Below are positions 53,255-63,514 of a DNA stretch of 64,000 nucleotides, in pieces. The stretch is from Microbacterium sp. AK031 (lineage in GTDB: Bacteria; Actinomycetota; Actinomycetes; Actinomycetales; Microbacteriaceae): the NCBI RefSeq assembly GCF_024807145.1, contig NZ_JANUCA010000001.1, positions 868,001-932,000 on the forward strand, given 5' to 3'. The translations under genes and the position numbers were made by a program. The notes beneath the pieces are model-generated. The model saw only the letters and a list, made by a program, of their open reading frames with translations. It did no database searches and was not told where the DNA came from. Each line of letters begins with the position of its first letter. Position 1 is the first letter of the stretch.

Positions 53255-53946
53255 TCAGACGGTGCGGATGATGCCCATCGGGGTGGACTCGCGTCCCTGG
53301 CCGAGCGGGTTGTCCTTCAGGATACGCACCAGACGCTGTTCGCCGGCCTTGTCGAGTGTCGAGCCCAGGATGTTCCCACCGAGGTCGTTGATGTCTACGA
53401 CTGCGACGTCGGCCTTGCCACCGATGAGCGACTTGAGATGAGTCGCCACCTGGCGAGGGTTCTTCGGCCCCAGCACGACCGCCTCGTTGTACGGCGGAAT
53501 GGTGTGAGTCGTCGGACCGTCGATCGCACGAGCCTTGTCGCCGGCTATGCGGTAGAAGTCGCCCTTACGGCCGAATGCCTTCGTCAAAGCCGCGACGGCG
53601 GCAGCGAGCAGGATGCGCGGCGTGCCGCATTCCCGAAGCGCCATCTCCATCGTCTCCGGCATGCCGAGTCCGATGCCGTACGGCGTGCGCGTGACGTACT
53701 TCGACAGGAACAGCGCGAGCTTTCGAGGCTGGATCTCGTCAAGACGGTACGAGCGCCCCTGGGTGATCGCCACGATCTTCTCGGTCACGAACAGAAGGTC
53801 GCCCGGCTGCACGGCATCGGCCGCGTACTCGGTGACGATCTGGTCGATGTCGTCGTCTGGCATGACGACGCGCGTGCGCAGCGGGATGCGGGCGTACTTC
53901 TTGCCGTCGACGCTCGTCTCGAGCGCCTTACCGTCGTTCGCCTGCA

Positions 53947-53950
<4 letters not shown>
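53255..53950 (-). CDS. coenzyme F420-0:L-glutamate ligase-like protein (CofE family)
   Basis: About 231 aa. CofE/FbiB-N-type features: [36 protein letters not shown], and [20 protein letters not shown]. In F420 producers this enzyme adds glutamates to F420-0. No other F420 gene (fbiC, fbiA/cofD) is in the window, so the substrate here is uncertain. GTG 53950 overlaps the sigA stop (GTGA) and ATG 53947 (TGATG) is equally good, so it is co-translated with sigA. Confidence 0.8.
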
Positions 53951-55209
<1,259 letters not shown>

Positions 55210-55391
55210 GTTTCGCCTTTCACGGGGCAGCGCGCCCGCCCCGGGACATTTCGGACACTAGTAAGACCCTTGTCAAGTCATCAGCCTTGCGGCCGATCAT
55301 TGACAACGGGTCGGATTACCAGTATCGCACACGATTGAGGCTACGGACGCATCTCGCGCCCGTGGTGCTCACCCGCTCGTGATCGCACCGC
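55210..55391 (-). promoter_or_regulatory. sigA upstream control region
   Basis: The 182-nt gap before sigA is comparatively AT-rich. On the minus strand it contains TTGTCA (about 55307–55302) 17 nt before TGATGA, and TTGACA (about 55277–55272). These are -35-like, but I cannot settle a single -10, so the exact promoter stays open. It may also hold the end of the PAC2 gene transcript. Confidence 0.35.
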
Positions 55392-56336
55392 TCAGGGTCG
55401 CGGACGCTTGTCGTCATCACCCGGTCGCCGAGTAGCCAGGTAACGTTCGAGCTCAGCCGCGAGCTCGTCCGCACTGGGCAGGTCCCGCTCATCGAAGCCG
55501 CCTTCGTCGAAGCGATCCAGGTCTTCGGGATTCCGACCGGCCATGTACGCGTCGTAGCGGTGCTCGAGGGTCTCCACCATCTGACGAAGCTCGTCGTTTC
55601 CGGTGACCTGCTCGTCCACTTTTCCGAGGTACTCTTCACGACTCTCCCGGAGATCGTCGAGAGTGAGCACGATCCCAGTCGAGCCCATCACGCGGTCGGC
55701 GGCGGCGATCACCGCATCCGGGTACTCGGTCTCTGCGAGGTAATGGGGTACGAGCAGCACGAATCCGACGATCCGGTCACCGCGTTCGGCGAAACGGTAC
55801 TCGAGCAGATGGCCCGCGGTTGCGGGAACCTGCGTACGCGGGCGCCAGACGGAAAGGCTCGCCGTGATCTCCTTGCGATTGCCGCTGACCGTCGTGCTGA
55901 TCGGACGCGTGTGCGGCACCGGCATGGCGATCGAGTGCACCCAGGTGACGCCGGAGACGTCGAATTCCTCAGCGAGCGCGAGAACCTTGTCGCTGAACGC
56001 ATTCCACGCGAAGTCGGGTTCGTAGCCCGCGAGAAGGAGGAACTGCTGACCGAGAGTGTCGTGTGCGAGCGACAGCTCGAGTCGCGACGGCCTGAACTCC
56101 GTGAGGTGGTCCTGTTCAAACACGACGATCGGGCGACGCGCCCGGTAGTCGAGAAGCAGATCGTTGTCGAAGACGATGACCGGCTGTGGATCGGACACAT
56201 CGCGAAGATGGTCGATGAGCCCTGACACGGCGTTTCCGGCATCCGTGAATCCGGTGAGCAGGATCACGAGAGGCAGCCCCTTGGGGACGGCAGGGGCGTT
56301 GGCGACGCGTTCGTACAGCTCTCCGGAGACGGGCAT
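55392..56336 (-). CDS. PAC2 family protein (proteasome assembly chaperone-like)
   Basis: 314 aa. PAC2 fold features: LVILLTGFTDAGNAVSGLIDHL near residue 23, VIVFDNDLLLDYRARRP, and GVTWVHSIAMPVPHTRPISTTV. Homologues are conserved across actinobacteria, and the fold is shared with eukaryotic proteasome assembly factors. No proteasome gene is in this window and a chaperone role here is inferred. The C-terminal ~60 residues are charged. Divergent from pepA. Confidence 0.9.
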   Translation of the reverse strand: MPVSGELYERVANAPAVPKGLPLVILLTGFTDAGNAVSGLIDHLRDVSDPQPVIVFDNDLLLDYRARRPIVVFEQDHLTEFRPSRLELSLAHDTLGQQFLLLAGYEPDFAWNAFSDKVLALAEEFDVSGVTWVHSIAMPVPHTRPISTTVSGNRKEITASLSVWRPRTQVPATAGHLLEYRFAERGDRIVGFVLLVPHYLAETEYPDAVIAAADRVMGSTGIVLTLDDLRESREEYLGKVDEQVTGNDELRQMVETLEHRYDAYMAGRNPEDLDRFDEGGFDERDLPSADELAAELERYLATRRPGDDDKRPRP

Positions 56337-56438
56337 GCTCCCATGCTACGAGCAGCGGGTCGTGCCAGGGGCGGCTGCGTCATGCTCACAGCGAACAGAT
56401 CCGAGGAGCGACGGTCTCTTCGAGCCTAGGATGGAGAC

Positions 56439-57914
56439 ATGACGCTTCCTGCGCTCTCGCACACCGCCAATCGATTCCCCGGGAGCGCTGCCGACGCAGC
56501 AGTGCTCGTCGTCCCGGACACAGAAGCGTTCCCCGAGGCTCTGGAGGACTATCCAGGACTCGCTGAGGTGCTCGCGGGTATCGGCTTCACCGGATCCGCT
56601 TCTGCATTCGCCCGCGTCCATCTGCCGTCGTTCACGCCATTGCCGTTGGCTGTCGTCGGCGTCGGCAGCAAGCCCGATGGTGCGGCGGTACGCGAAGCCG
56701 CAGGTGCCGCGCTGCGCACGTTGACCGGATTCGAGCACATCGCGCTCGGACTCGCGGGCGATCTCGATCAGTTCGCCTCCGAGGCCGCAGAGGGCGCAGT
56801 CTTCGGCGGATACCGCTTCGAGGGATATCGTGCCAAGCCCGGCAAGTCGCGCGCCAGCGAAGTGACCGTGCACAGCGGCTCGCTCTCGGAGGACGACGTC
56901 TCACGTGCCCAGATCCTCGGCGACGCCCTCGCACTCGTGAAGGATCTCGTCTCCGTACCCGCGGAGTGGCAGAGCCCGGCTGAACTCGCGCAGAGCGCGG
57001 TCGAAGCTGTCGCCGGTCTCGACGTCACCGTCGATGTACTCGACGAGGCTGCTCTCGCCGAACAGGGCTTCGGCGGTGTGCTCGGCGTCGCACAGGGCTC
57101 CGACCGCCCACCTCGCGTCGTCCGGCTCGACTACTCCCCGGCCGACGCCGCCAGTCATATCGCACTCGTGGGTAAAGGCATCACCTTCGACACCGGCGGA
57201 CTCTCGCTCAAGCCCGCAGCGAGCATGGTCGGCATGAAGTTCGACATGGCAGGCTCTGCCACGGTGCTCGCCACGCTGCGCGCGATCGCATCGCTGAAGC
57301 TGCCTGTACGCGTCACTGCATGGATGTGCATCACCGACAACATGCCCTCCGGCAAGGCGACGCGCCCGGGAGATGTTCTTCGGATGCTGGACGGCACGAC
57401 GGTCGAGGTGCTCAACACGGATGCCGAAGGACGCCTCGTGCTCGCCGACGGTCTCGTCGCCGCGAGCCGCGAGCATCCCGACGTGATCTTCGACGTCGCC
57501 ACCCTCACCGGTGCCGTGCTCGTCGCACTCGGCCACCGGCACACCGGGGTCATGGGCGACGACGAGGCCGTGGCCGAGTACCTGACGGTGTCGGAGCAGG
57601 CCGGGGAACTCGCCTGGCCGCTGCCCCTGCCGGAGTACATGCAGGACTCGCTCGACTCGCCCATCGCCGACATGATCAACGCCAACATGAGTGACCGGGC
57701 GGGCGGCACGATGTTCGCCGGGCTCTTCCTGCAGCGCTTCATCGGTCGCACGAGCGACGAGGACGACGCCCCGCGCATCCCCTGGGTGCACCTGGACGTC
57801 GCCGGCTCAGCCGAGCACGGCAGCTCACCGTACGGATTCACAGACAAGGGCCCCACGGGTGCGACGGTGCGTTCACTCGTCGCGTTCGCCGAGGCTCGCG
57901 CACAGGAGGCATGA
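56439..57914 (+). CDS. pepA: leucyl aminopeptidase (M17)
   Basis: 491 aa. C-terminal catalytic domain: VGKGITFDTGGLSLKP with the metal-binding Lys and Asp near residue 245, KFDMAGSATVL, and the M17 signature NTDAEGRLVLADGL near 325 (Asp and Glu ligands). N-terminal domain 1–160 is the usual alpha/beta part. Hexameric dizinc/manganese enzyme, removes N-terminal Leu and others. ATG 56439 has GGATGGAGAC upstream. Overlaps lpdA as ATGA. Confidence 0.95.
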   Translation: MTLPALSHTANRFPGSAADAAVLVVPDTEAFPEALEDYPGLAEVLAGIGFTGSASAFARVHLPSFTPLPLAVVGVGSKPDGAAVREAAGAALRTLTGFEHIALGLAGDLDQFASEAAEGAVFGGYRFEGYRAKPGKSRASEVTVHSGSLSEDDVSRAQILGDALALVKDLVSVPAEWQSPAELAQSAVEAVAGLDVTVDVLDEAALAEQGFGGVLGVAQGSDRPPRVVRLDYSPADAASHIALVGKGITFDTGGLSLKPAASMVGMKFDMAGSATVLATLRAIASLKLPVRVTAWMCITDNMPSGKATRPGDVLRMLDGTTVEVLNTDAEGRLVLADGLVAASREHPDVIFDVATLTGAVLVALGHRHTGVMGDDEAVAEYLTVSEQAGELAWPLPLPEYMQDSLDSPIADMINANMSDRAGGTMFAGLFLQRFIGRTSDEDDAPRIPWVHLDVAGSAEHGSSPYGFTDKGPTGATVRSLVAFAEARAQEA

Positions 57915-59287
57915 TGACCACGCATACGTTCGACATCGTCGTACTCGGTGGCGGCAGCGGCGGTTATGCCGCGGCTCTTCGCGCGGCCGAACTCGGCAAG
58001 TCAGTCGCCTTGATCGAGAAGGACAAGGTCGGCGGCACCTGCCTACACCGCGGCTGCATCCCGACCAAGGCACTGCTGCACGCCGCCGAGGTCGCAGAGC
58101 ATGTACGCGACGCGGCATCCGTCGGTGTGTCGGCGACGTTCGAGGGCGTCGACGCCGCAGGAGTGCGCACCTACCGCGAGAACATCGTCGCCAAGAAGTT
58201 CAAGGGACTCGAGGGCCTGATCAAGGCCAGGGGCATCACCACGGTGGCAGGACTCGGACGACTCGACGCCGATCGCAGTGTGCGCGTCGGCGACGATGTG
58301 TACGTCGGCGCTGATGTGGTGCTCGCCACCGGCTCATACAGCCGGTCGCTGCCCGGGCTCGAGATCGGCGGACGCATCATCACCAGCGAGCAGGCCCTCG
58401 CGCTCGACGTGATTCCGGAGCGCGTGCTGGTGCTCGGCGGCGGCGTCATCGGCGTGGAGTTCGCAAGCGTATGGCGCTCTTTCGGCGCCGAGGTGACGAT
58501 CATCGAGGCGCTGGAGCACCTGGTACCCAACGAGGACATCGCCCTCAGCAAGGGCCTTGAGCGCGCCTTCCGTCGGCGCGGCATCCAGTACTCGCTCGGC
58601 ACCCGTTTCCAGACGGCGACTCAGGATGACTCGAGCGTGACCGTGACGCTGGAGGACGGCAAGACCTTCACCGGCGACTATCTGCTGGTCGCCGTCGGAC
58701 GAGGCCCTGTCACGGATGACCTCGGCTTCGAGGAGGCCGGCGTCACGCTGGATCGCGGCTTCGTGACGGTGAATGAGGAGCTTCGCACCGGAGTGTCCGG
58801 CCTGTGGGCCGTCGGCGACATCGTTCCCGGCCTGCAGCTCGCACACCGCGGATTCCTGCAGGGCATCGCCGTCGCGGAGCGGATCGCGGGGCTCTCCCCC
58901 GCGCCGATCCCCGAATCGCAGATCCCGAAGATCACGTACTGCAACCCGGAGGTCGCATCGGTCGGCGTGACTGAGCAGGCTGCGGTCGCGGAGCACGGCG
59001 CGGACGCTGTCGTGTCGTACGAGTACAACCTCGCCGGCAACGGCAAGAGCGAGATAATCGGCACCACCGGTCTCGTCAAGGTCGTGCGACTGAAGGACGG
59101 CCCCGTGGTGGGAGTGCATCTTCTCGGCGATCGTGTGGGTGAGCTGATCACAGAGGGTCAGCTGGCCGTCGCCTGGGAAGCTCACCCCGAAGACATCGCC
59201 CCGCTCATCCACGCGCACCCCACGCAGAGCGAAGCCCTGGGCGAGGCATTCCTCGCACTCGCCGGAAAACCACTGCACGCTCTCTGA
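57911..59287 (+). CDS. lpdA: dihydrolipoyl dehydrogenase (E3)
   Basis: 458 aa flavoprotein. FAD motif GGGSGGYAAALRAAELG, redox pair GGTCLHRGCIPTK near residue 40, NAD motif LGGGVIGVEFASVW near 175, central FAD motif GLWAVGDIVPGLQLAHRG near 300, and the C-terminal His-Glu pair IHAHPTQSEALGEAF. Re-oxidises dihydrolipoate on E2 of 2-oxoacid dehydrogenase complexes. ATG 57911 overlaps the pepA stop (an ATG at 57914 follows). Followed by sucB, its E2 partner. Confidence 0.96.
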   Translation: MMTTHTFDIVVLGGGSGGYAAALRAAELGKSVALIEKDKVGGTCLHRGCIPTKALLHAAEVAEHVRDAASVGVSATFEGVDAAGVRTYRENIVAKKFKGLEGLIKARGITTVAGLGRLDADRSVRVGDDVYVGADVVLATGSYSRSLPGLEIGGRIITSEQALALDVIPERVLVLGGGVIGVEFASVWRSFGAEVTIIEALEHLVPNEDIALSKGLERAFRRRGIQYSLGTRFQTATQDDSSVTVTLEDGKTFTGDYLLVAVGRGPVTDDLGFEEAGVTLDRGFVTVNEELRTGVSGLWAVGDIVPGLQLAHRGFLQGIAVAERIAGLSPAPIPESQIPKITYCNPEVASVGVTEQAAVAEHGADAVVSYEYNLAGNGKSEIIGTTGLVKVVRLKDGPVVGVHLLGDRVGELITEGQLAVAWEAHPEDIAPLIHAHPTQSEALGEAFLALAGKPLHAL

Positions 59288-59352
59288 ACACCAACCGGTG
59301 TCAGGGTCACTAAGCTGAACATGTCACAAACATTCTTGAAGGAGACTCCGTC

Positions 59353-61194
59353 ATGAGCACATCCGTGGTCCTCCCCGCTCTCGGTGAGAGCGTCACAGAG
59401 GGTACGGTCACCCGCTGGCTGAAGCAGGTGGGAGACACCGTGCAGGCGGATGAAGGCCTGCTCGAGATCTCGACCGACAAGGTCGACACCGAGATCCCCT
59501 CGCCGGTCACCGGCGTGATCGAAGAGATCCTGGTCGCCGAAGACGAGACCGTCGAGGTCGGCGCCCTGCTGGCACGCATCGGCGATGGCAGCGCTCAGGC
59601 GCCCGCCTCGGATGCTCCGGCAGCCGCTGAGCCTGAGGCTGAGGCCGCACCTGCCGAGGCAGCACCCGCCGCGGAAGCCGCACCTGCTGCCGAGGCCGCT
59701 CCGGCCGCTGACGCAGCACCGGCTACTGAACCTGCTGCTCCCGCCGCTGAGGCTGAGGCAGCACCGGCTCCGTCCGCGTCCGCTGATGCCACCGACATCG
59801 TGCTCCCCGAGCTCGGCGAAAGCGTCACGGAAGGCACCGTCACCCGCTGGCTGAAGCAGGTCGGCGACGAGATCGCCGTCGACGAGCCGCTGCTGGAGAT
59901 CTCCACCGACAAGGTCGACACGGAGATCCCCTCCCCCGTCGCCGGCGTCCTGCAGGAGATCCTCGCAGCGGAAGACGAGACCATCGCGGTCGGCAGCGTG
60001 CTTGCACGCGTGGGCTCCGGTGCCCCGGCAGCTCCTGCCGCCGAGGAACCCGCCGCTCCTGCCGCCGAGGCGCCCGCCGCTCCTGCACCGGAAGCTGCGG
60101 CACCTGTTGCCGAAACTCCAGCAGCGGAAGCAGCACCGGCACCCTCTGCCGAGGCCGCACCAGCTGCTGCGCCCGCCGCGGCACCGGCTCCCGCCGCTAC
60201 GCCTGCACCAGCCCCGGCTCAGGCCGCCCCCGCACCGGCGGCACAGGCTCCGGCATCCGCTGAGTCCGCTCCTGCGTCGACTGACGGCGACAACGTCTAC
60301 GTCACTCCGCTCGTGCGCCGTCTCGCGTCGCAGCAGGGCGTCGACCTCGCCACCGTCAAGGGTACCGGCGTCGGAGGACGCATCCGCAAGGAAGACGTCC
60401 TCAAGGCCGCCGAGTCCAAGACCGCCGCACCGGCTGCTGCAGCACCAGCCGCCGCGCCCGCGCCGCTCGAGGTCTCGCCGCTGCGGGGAACGACACAGCC
60501 GATGTCGCGTCTGCGCAAAGTTCTCGCCAAGCGCGCCGTCGAGTCGATGCAGCAGACCGCACAGCTCACCACGGTCGTGGAGGTCGATGTCACGAACGTC
60601 GCCAACTACCGCGACAGCGTCAAGGCGGACTTCCAGCAGAAGACGGGCGACAAGCTCTCCTTCCTGCCGTTCTTCGCTCTCGCCACGGCTGAGGCGCTGC
60701 AGGCGTTCCCGATCGTCAACTCCACCGTCGACGGCGAGAACATCGTCTACCCGGCCACCGAGAACGTGTCGATCGCCGTGGACACCGAGCGCGGGCTGCT
60801 GACTCCGGTGCTGCGCGATGCGGCGTCGAAGAACCTCGCCCAGATCGCGCACGAGATCGCCGACCTGGCTGCGCGCACACGTGACAACAAGCTGAAGCCC
60901 GACGAGCTTGCCGGTGGCACGTTCACGCTGACCAACACCGGCTCGCGCGGCGCGCTCTTCGACACCCCCGTGGTGTTCCTGCCGCAGTCTGCGATCCTCG
61001 GCACCGGCACGGTCGTCAAGCGTCCTGGTCTGGTCAAGGTCGACGGTGTCGACGCGATCTCCGTGCGCTCGTACGTCTATCTGGCACTGTCGTACGACCA
61101 CCGCATCATCGACGGTGCGGATGCCGCGCGCTTCCTCGGAGCGATCAAGGCCCGCCTCGAGGCTGCGAACTTCGCGGGGGACCTCGGGATCTGA
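59353..61194 (+). CDS. sucB: 2-oxoglutarate dehydrogenase E2-type dihydrolipoamide acyltransferase
   Basis: 613 aa. Two lipoyl domains (about residues 3–78 and 139–215), each with the lipoylated Lys in [14 protein letters not shown]. They are separated by Ala/Pro-rich linkers ([16 protein letters not shown] repeats). E3-binding domain [30 protein letters not shown] near 315. Catalytic domain with [20 protein letters not shown] near 575 (His and Asp). DKVDTE favours the succinyltransferase type. ATG 59353 has GAAGGAG upstream, and TAAGCT may be a -10. It sits with lpdA but no E1 gene. A 20-bp hairpin follows. Confidence 0.95.
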   Translation: MSTSVVLPALGESVTEGTVTRWLKQVGDTVQADEGLLEISTDKVDTEIPSPVTGVIEEILVAEDETVEVGALLARIGDGSAQAPASDAPAAAEPEAEAAPAEAAPAAEAAPAAEAAPAADAAPATEPAAPAAEAEAAPAPSASADATDIVLPELGESVTEGTVTRWLKQVGDEIAVDEPLLEISTDKVDTEIPSPVAGVLQEILAAEDETIAVGSVLARVGSGAPAAPAAEEPAAPAAEAPAAPAPEAAAPVAETPAAEAAPAPSAEAAPAAAPAAAPAPAATPAPAPAQAAPAPAAQAPASAESAPASTDGDNVYVTPLVRRLASQQGVDLATVKGTGVGGRIRKEDVLKAAESKTAAPAAAAPAAAPAPLEVSPLRGTTQPMSRLRKVLAKRAVESMQQTAQLTTVVEVDVTNVANYRDSVKADFQQKTGDKLSFLPFFALATAEALQAFPIVNSTVDGENIVYPATENVSIAVDTERGLLTPVLRDAASKNLAQIAHEIADLAARTRDNKLKPDELAGGTFTLTNTGSRGALFDTPVVFLPQSAILGTGTVVKRPGLVKVDGVDAISVRSYVYLALSYDHRIIDGADAARFLGAIKARLEAANFAGDLGI

Positions 61195-61207
61195 GCACCG
61201 CTCGCAC

Positions 61208-62632
61208 CTAATCTGGCTGGTGCGCGACGTCATACACGTCGCGCACCAGCCAGATGTCGTTCTGGCGTTCGAGAACCATCATCTGCTCGTCGGCTCCGGA
61301 TTCGATGGGCGTCAGCCTGATGACCGCGACGTCACCGTAGTCGTCCACCAGCGTCGCCGTGCTGCCGGATGCACCACGGACCGCGACGCCGTCGGACGGA
61401 GTCCGGGCGCCCTCGGCGACGGCATCGGCACAGGTCGCAGCGGCGGCCGTGACACATGCGCTGATCGCATCAAGCAGTGCGGGCACCGCACCCAGCGGCG
61501 CGCTCCCTTCGGGTGGAGACACGGGCGGTGACTCGGGCGGAAGCTGCGACGGCGTCGCGGCAGGCTTCGAAGTCTCGGCCGCGCCGGTCTCGTCGTCGCC
61601 CGCACCTTCGACAGAGCCGGCGATTGCGTCTACCTTCTCCGACGACGCGTCGGCAGAGGAACCACCATCGTCCCCTGGCCAGAGCAGACCGACCATCAAC
61701 ACGGCCGCACCGAGCGCGCCGGCCACCAGCATCGAGCGGCGCCGCGACGGCTTTGACATCGTTGCGTGGCCTGCACCGCCGGGCCGCTCGACGCGCGCCG
61801 ATCGCGCGGGGCGCCGATCGCGCAGAAGGCTGACTTGCTCGCCCACCCTCTCCGTCACAGAACGCAGCAGACCCGCAGCAGCGGACTCCACGCGCTCCTG
61901 CGTCCTTCGCCGACGCCTTCCGCTCTCGGCCTCGCGAGACGCCGCATCCGCTGCCACCAGCCGCGGTGCCACATCGCTGACTCGCTCCGGTGCGAACACA
62001 TCAAGCTGCAGCGCGCGCGGCGCCGCGCGCGCGAACAGCTGCTCCTCCCAGCGGCGATCGTCGTCGACCGGGTGTCGCGGTCCGCGCATTGCGGTGGCTG
62101 CCTCCTCCAGGGCGCGCACCGTGGCGCGATCCGCCTGCTGCCGTCCCAACCGCTCGAGGAGCGCGGCGGTGCGCGCCCTTGCGGTTCCGCCCTCGCCGTG
62201 CACGAACAAGGGACGCCCGTCGCCGGTCAGCCACCAATCGCCGAGCACGTCAGCATCCGCCCCCAGCTCACGCACACCGCGTAGCAGACTGACGACGAGG
62301 GTTCCGAGTTCCCCCGGTGCGAGCGGCGAATCGGACGCGTCCCGACGCCCCAGGAACGTCTCGACGCGCTGGGTGCACCAGGGCAACAGAGCATCGTGGC
62401 CATCCATGCGGCGCCTGACGTCGAGTACGCCGCACACGTGCTCCGCATCAGAGAACACCCACCCGGCCCACTCTCTGAGCTGCTCGACGTCGACGCAGAC
62501 CGCAACGGAATCATCGAACGCCACGAGCGTGCCGGCGAATGGGCCCTCCTTCCCATCGACGGCACGGATCAGGCGATGCACCCCTGGTACGAGCGCGGCA
62601 CGGTCGGCGGCAGCATCCGTCTCGGTCATCAC
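61208..62632 (-). CDS. hypothetical protein with one transmembrane helix
   Basis: About 474 aa; GTG 62632 or ATG 62629 starts it. Soluble N-terminal part (1–290), one membrane helix near 310 (SMLVAGALGAAVLMVGLLWP), then a Ser/Pro/Asp-rich linker and a small extracytoplasmic C-terminal domain ending NDIWLVRDVYDVAHQPD, like the end of a SnoaL/NTF2-type fold. Parts of the N-terminus (LRGVRELGADADVLGDWWLTGDGRPLFVHGEGG) vaguely recall a degenerate protein-kinase C-lobe, but no catalytic motifs are present. I cannot assign a function. Convergent with sucB. Confidence 0.7.
   Translation of the reverse strand: MMTETDAAADRAALVPGVHRLIRAVDGKEGPFAGTLVAFDDSVAVCVDVEQLREWAGWVFSDAEHVCGVLDVRRRMDGHDALLPWCTQRVETFLGRRDASDSPLAPGELGTLVVSLLRGVRELGADADVLGDWWLTGDGRPLFVHGEGGTARARTAALLERLGRQQADRATVRALEEAATAMRGPRHPVDDDRRWEEQLFARAAPRALQLDVFAPERVSDVAPRLVAADAASREAESGRRRRRTQERVESAAAGLLRSVTERVGEQVSLLRDRRPARSARVERPGGAGHATMSKPSRRRSMLVAGALGAAVLMVGLLWPGDDGGSSADASSEKVDAIAGSVEGAGDDETGAAETSKPAATPSQLPPESPPVSPPEGSAPLGAVPALLDAISACVTAAAATCADAVAEGARTPSDGVAVRGASGSTATLVDDYGDVAVIRLTPIESGADEQMMVLERQNDIWLVRDVYDVAHQPD
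61211..61255. terminator. 20-bp perfect hairpin shared by sucB and the hypothetical gene
   Basis: ATCTGGCTGGTGCGCGACGT (61211–61230) and its exact complement (61236–61255) flank a CATAC loop. It begins 16 nt after the sucB stop and lies within the last 15 codons of the convergent gene. Probably a bidirectional terminator; no T-tract. Confidence 0.8.
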
Positions 62633-62775
62633 CCCATCACAGCGCAGTGCGCCCTCGCCCGCCGCGGGAAGCAGCCGAATGTGGACAGACCGGAAGTTCT
62701 CCGAAATGTGCAGGGCGAGTGCGCCGGGCGCGAACGCGCACGTGGAGCGCGCGAGGACTCGGTAGTCTTGTATCC

Positions 62776-63486
62776 ATGGCTAAGCGTGCTCCAGAACCCG
62801 AGAAGCGTCCGGGGTTCTTCTCCCAGATCAAGTCCCTGTTCCGGTTCACGCGTGAGGTGTACGGCTGGCTCCCCTGGGCTCAGATCGCGATCCTCGTCGC
62901 CGGCATCCTGCTCGGCCTCGTGGTCGGCTATCTCATTCCGCCGTTCCAAGTGTGGACACTCGTGCTCTGGGCGATCACGGGGCTCATGCTCGGCGTGCTC
63001 GGCGCGCTGTTCCTGATGACGCGCCTGTCGACCAACGCGATGTACGCCAAGATCGATGGCATGCCCGGCGCCTCCGGCCACGTGCTGAGCACGAGCCTCG
63101 GCCGCAACTGGCAGTCCTCGGACACTCCTGTCGGCATCAACCCGAAGACGCAGGAAGCCGTCTACCGCGCGGTCGGCCGCGGGGGCATCGTCGTCGTCGG
63201 CGAAGGAGCTCGCGGCCGCCTCACCCGTCTGGTGAACGAGGAGCGAAGCAAGGCTCAGCGCGTCGCGAACGGCGTTCCTGTGCACGTGTTCTATGTGGGC
63301 CACGGCGACGATGAAGTCGCGATCGCCGACCTCTCGAAGACGATCAAGAAGCTCCCCAAGGCGATCAACAAGACGACCATGGCTGCCGTCATCCGCCGTA
63401 TCGACTCGGTCTCGCAGTCGGTGTCGTCGCTGCCGATCCCGAAGGGCATCGACCCGACGAAGGTCCGCGCTCAGCGTCCGCGCTGA
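62776..63486 (+). CDS. DUF4191 membrane protein
   Basis: 236 aa. Starts MAKRAPEPEKRPGFFSQIKSLFRFTREVYGWLPW, then two membrane helices (about 40–62 and 66–88) and a soluble C-terminal part with GRNWQSSDTPVGINPKTQEAVYRAVGRGGIVVVGEG. Family DUF4191 is actinobacteria-specific and of unknown role, usually near lipB/glnA. TAGTCT (62763–62768) ends 7 nt before ATG 62776 and no ribosome site is visible, so the mRNA may be leaderless. Divergent from the hypothetical gene. Confidence 0.92.
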   Translation: MAKRAPEPEKRPGFFSQIKSLFRFTREVYGWLPWAQIAILVAGILLGLVVGYLIPPFQVWTLVLWAITGLMLGVLGALFLMTRLSTNAMYAKIDGMPGASGHVLSTSLGRNWQSSDTPVGINPKTQEAVYRAVGRGGIVVVGEGARGRLTRLVNEERSKAQRVANGVPVHVFYVGHGDDEVAIADLSKTIKKLPKAINKTTMAAVIRRIDSVSQSVSSLPIPKGIDPTKVRAQRPR

Positions 63487-63514
63487 GCTGCGACCCCGTC
63501 AGGGGCAAAGCCCG

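Noticed and set aside
59640..60290. Tandem DNA repeats in sucB as a mobile or VNTR element
   Set aside because: They encode the normal Ala/Pro-rich flexible linkers of E2 enzymes.
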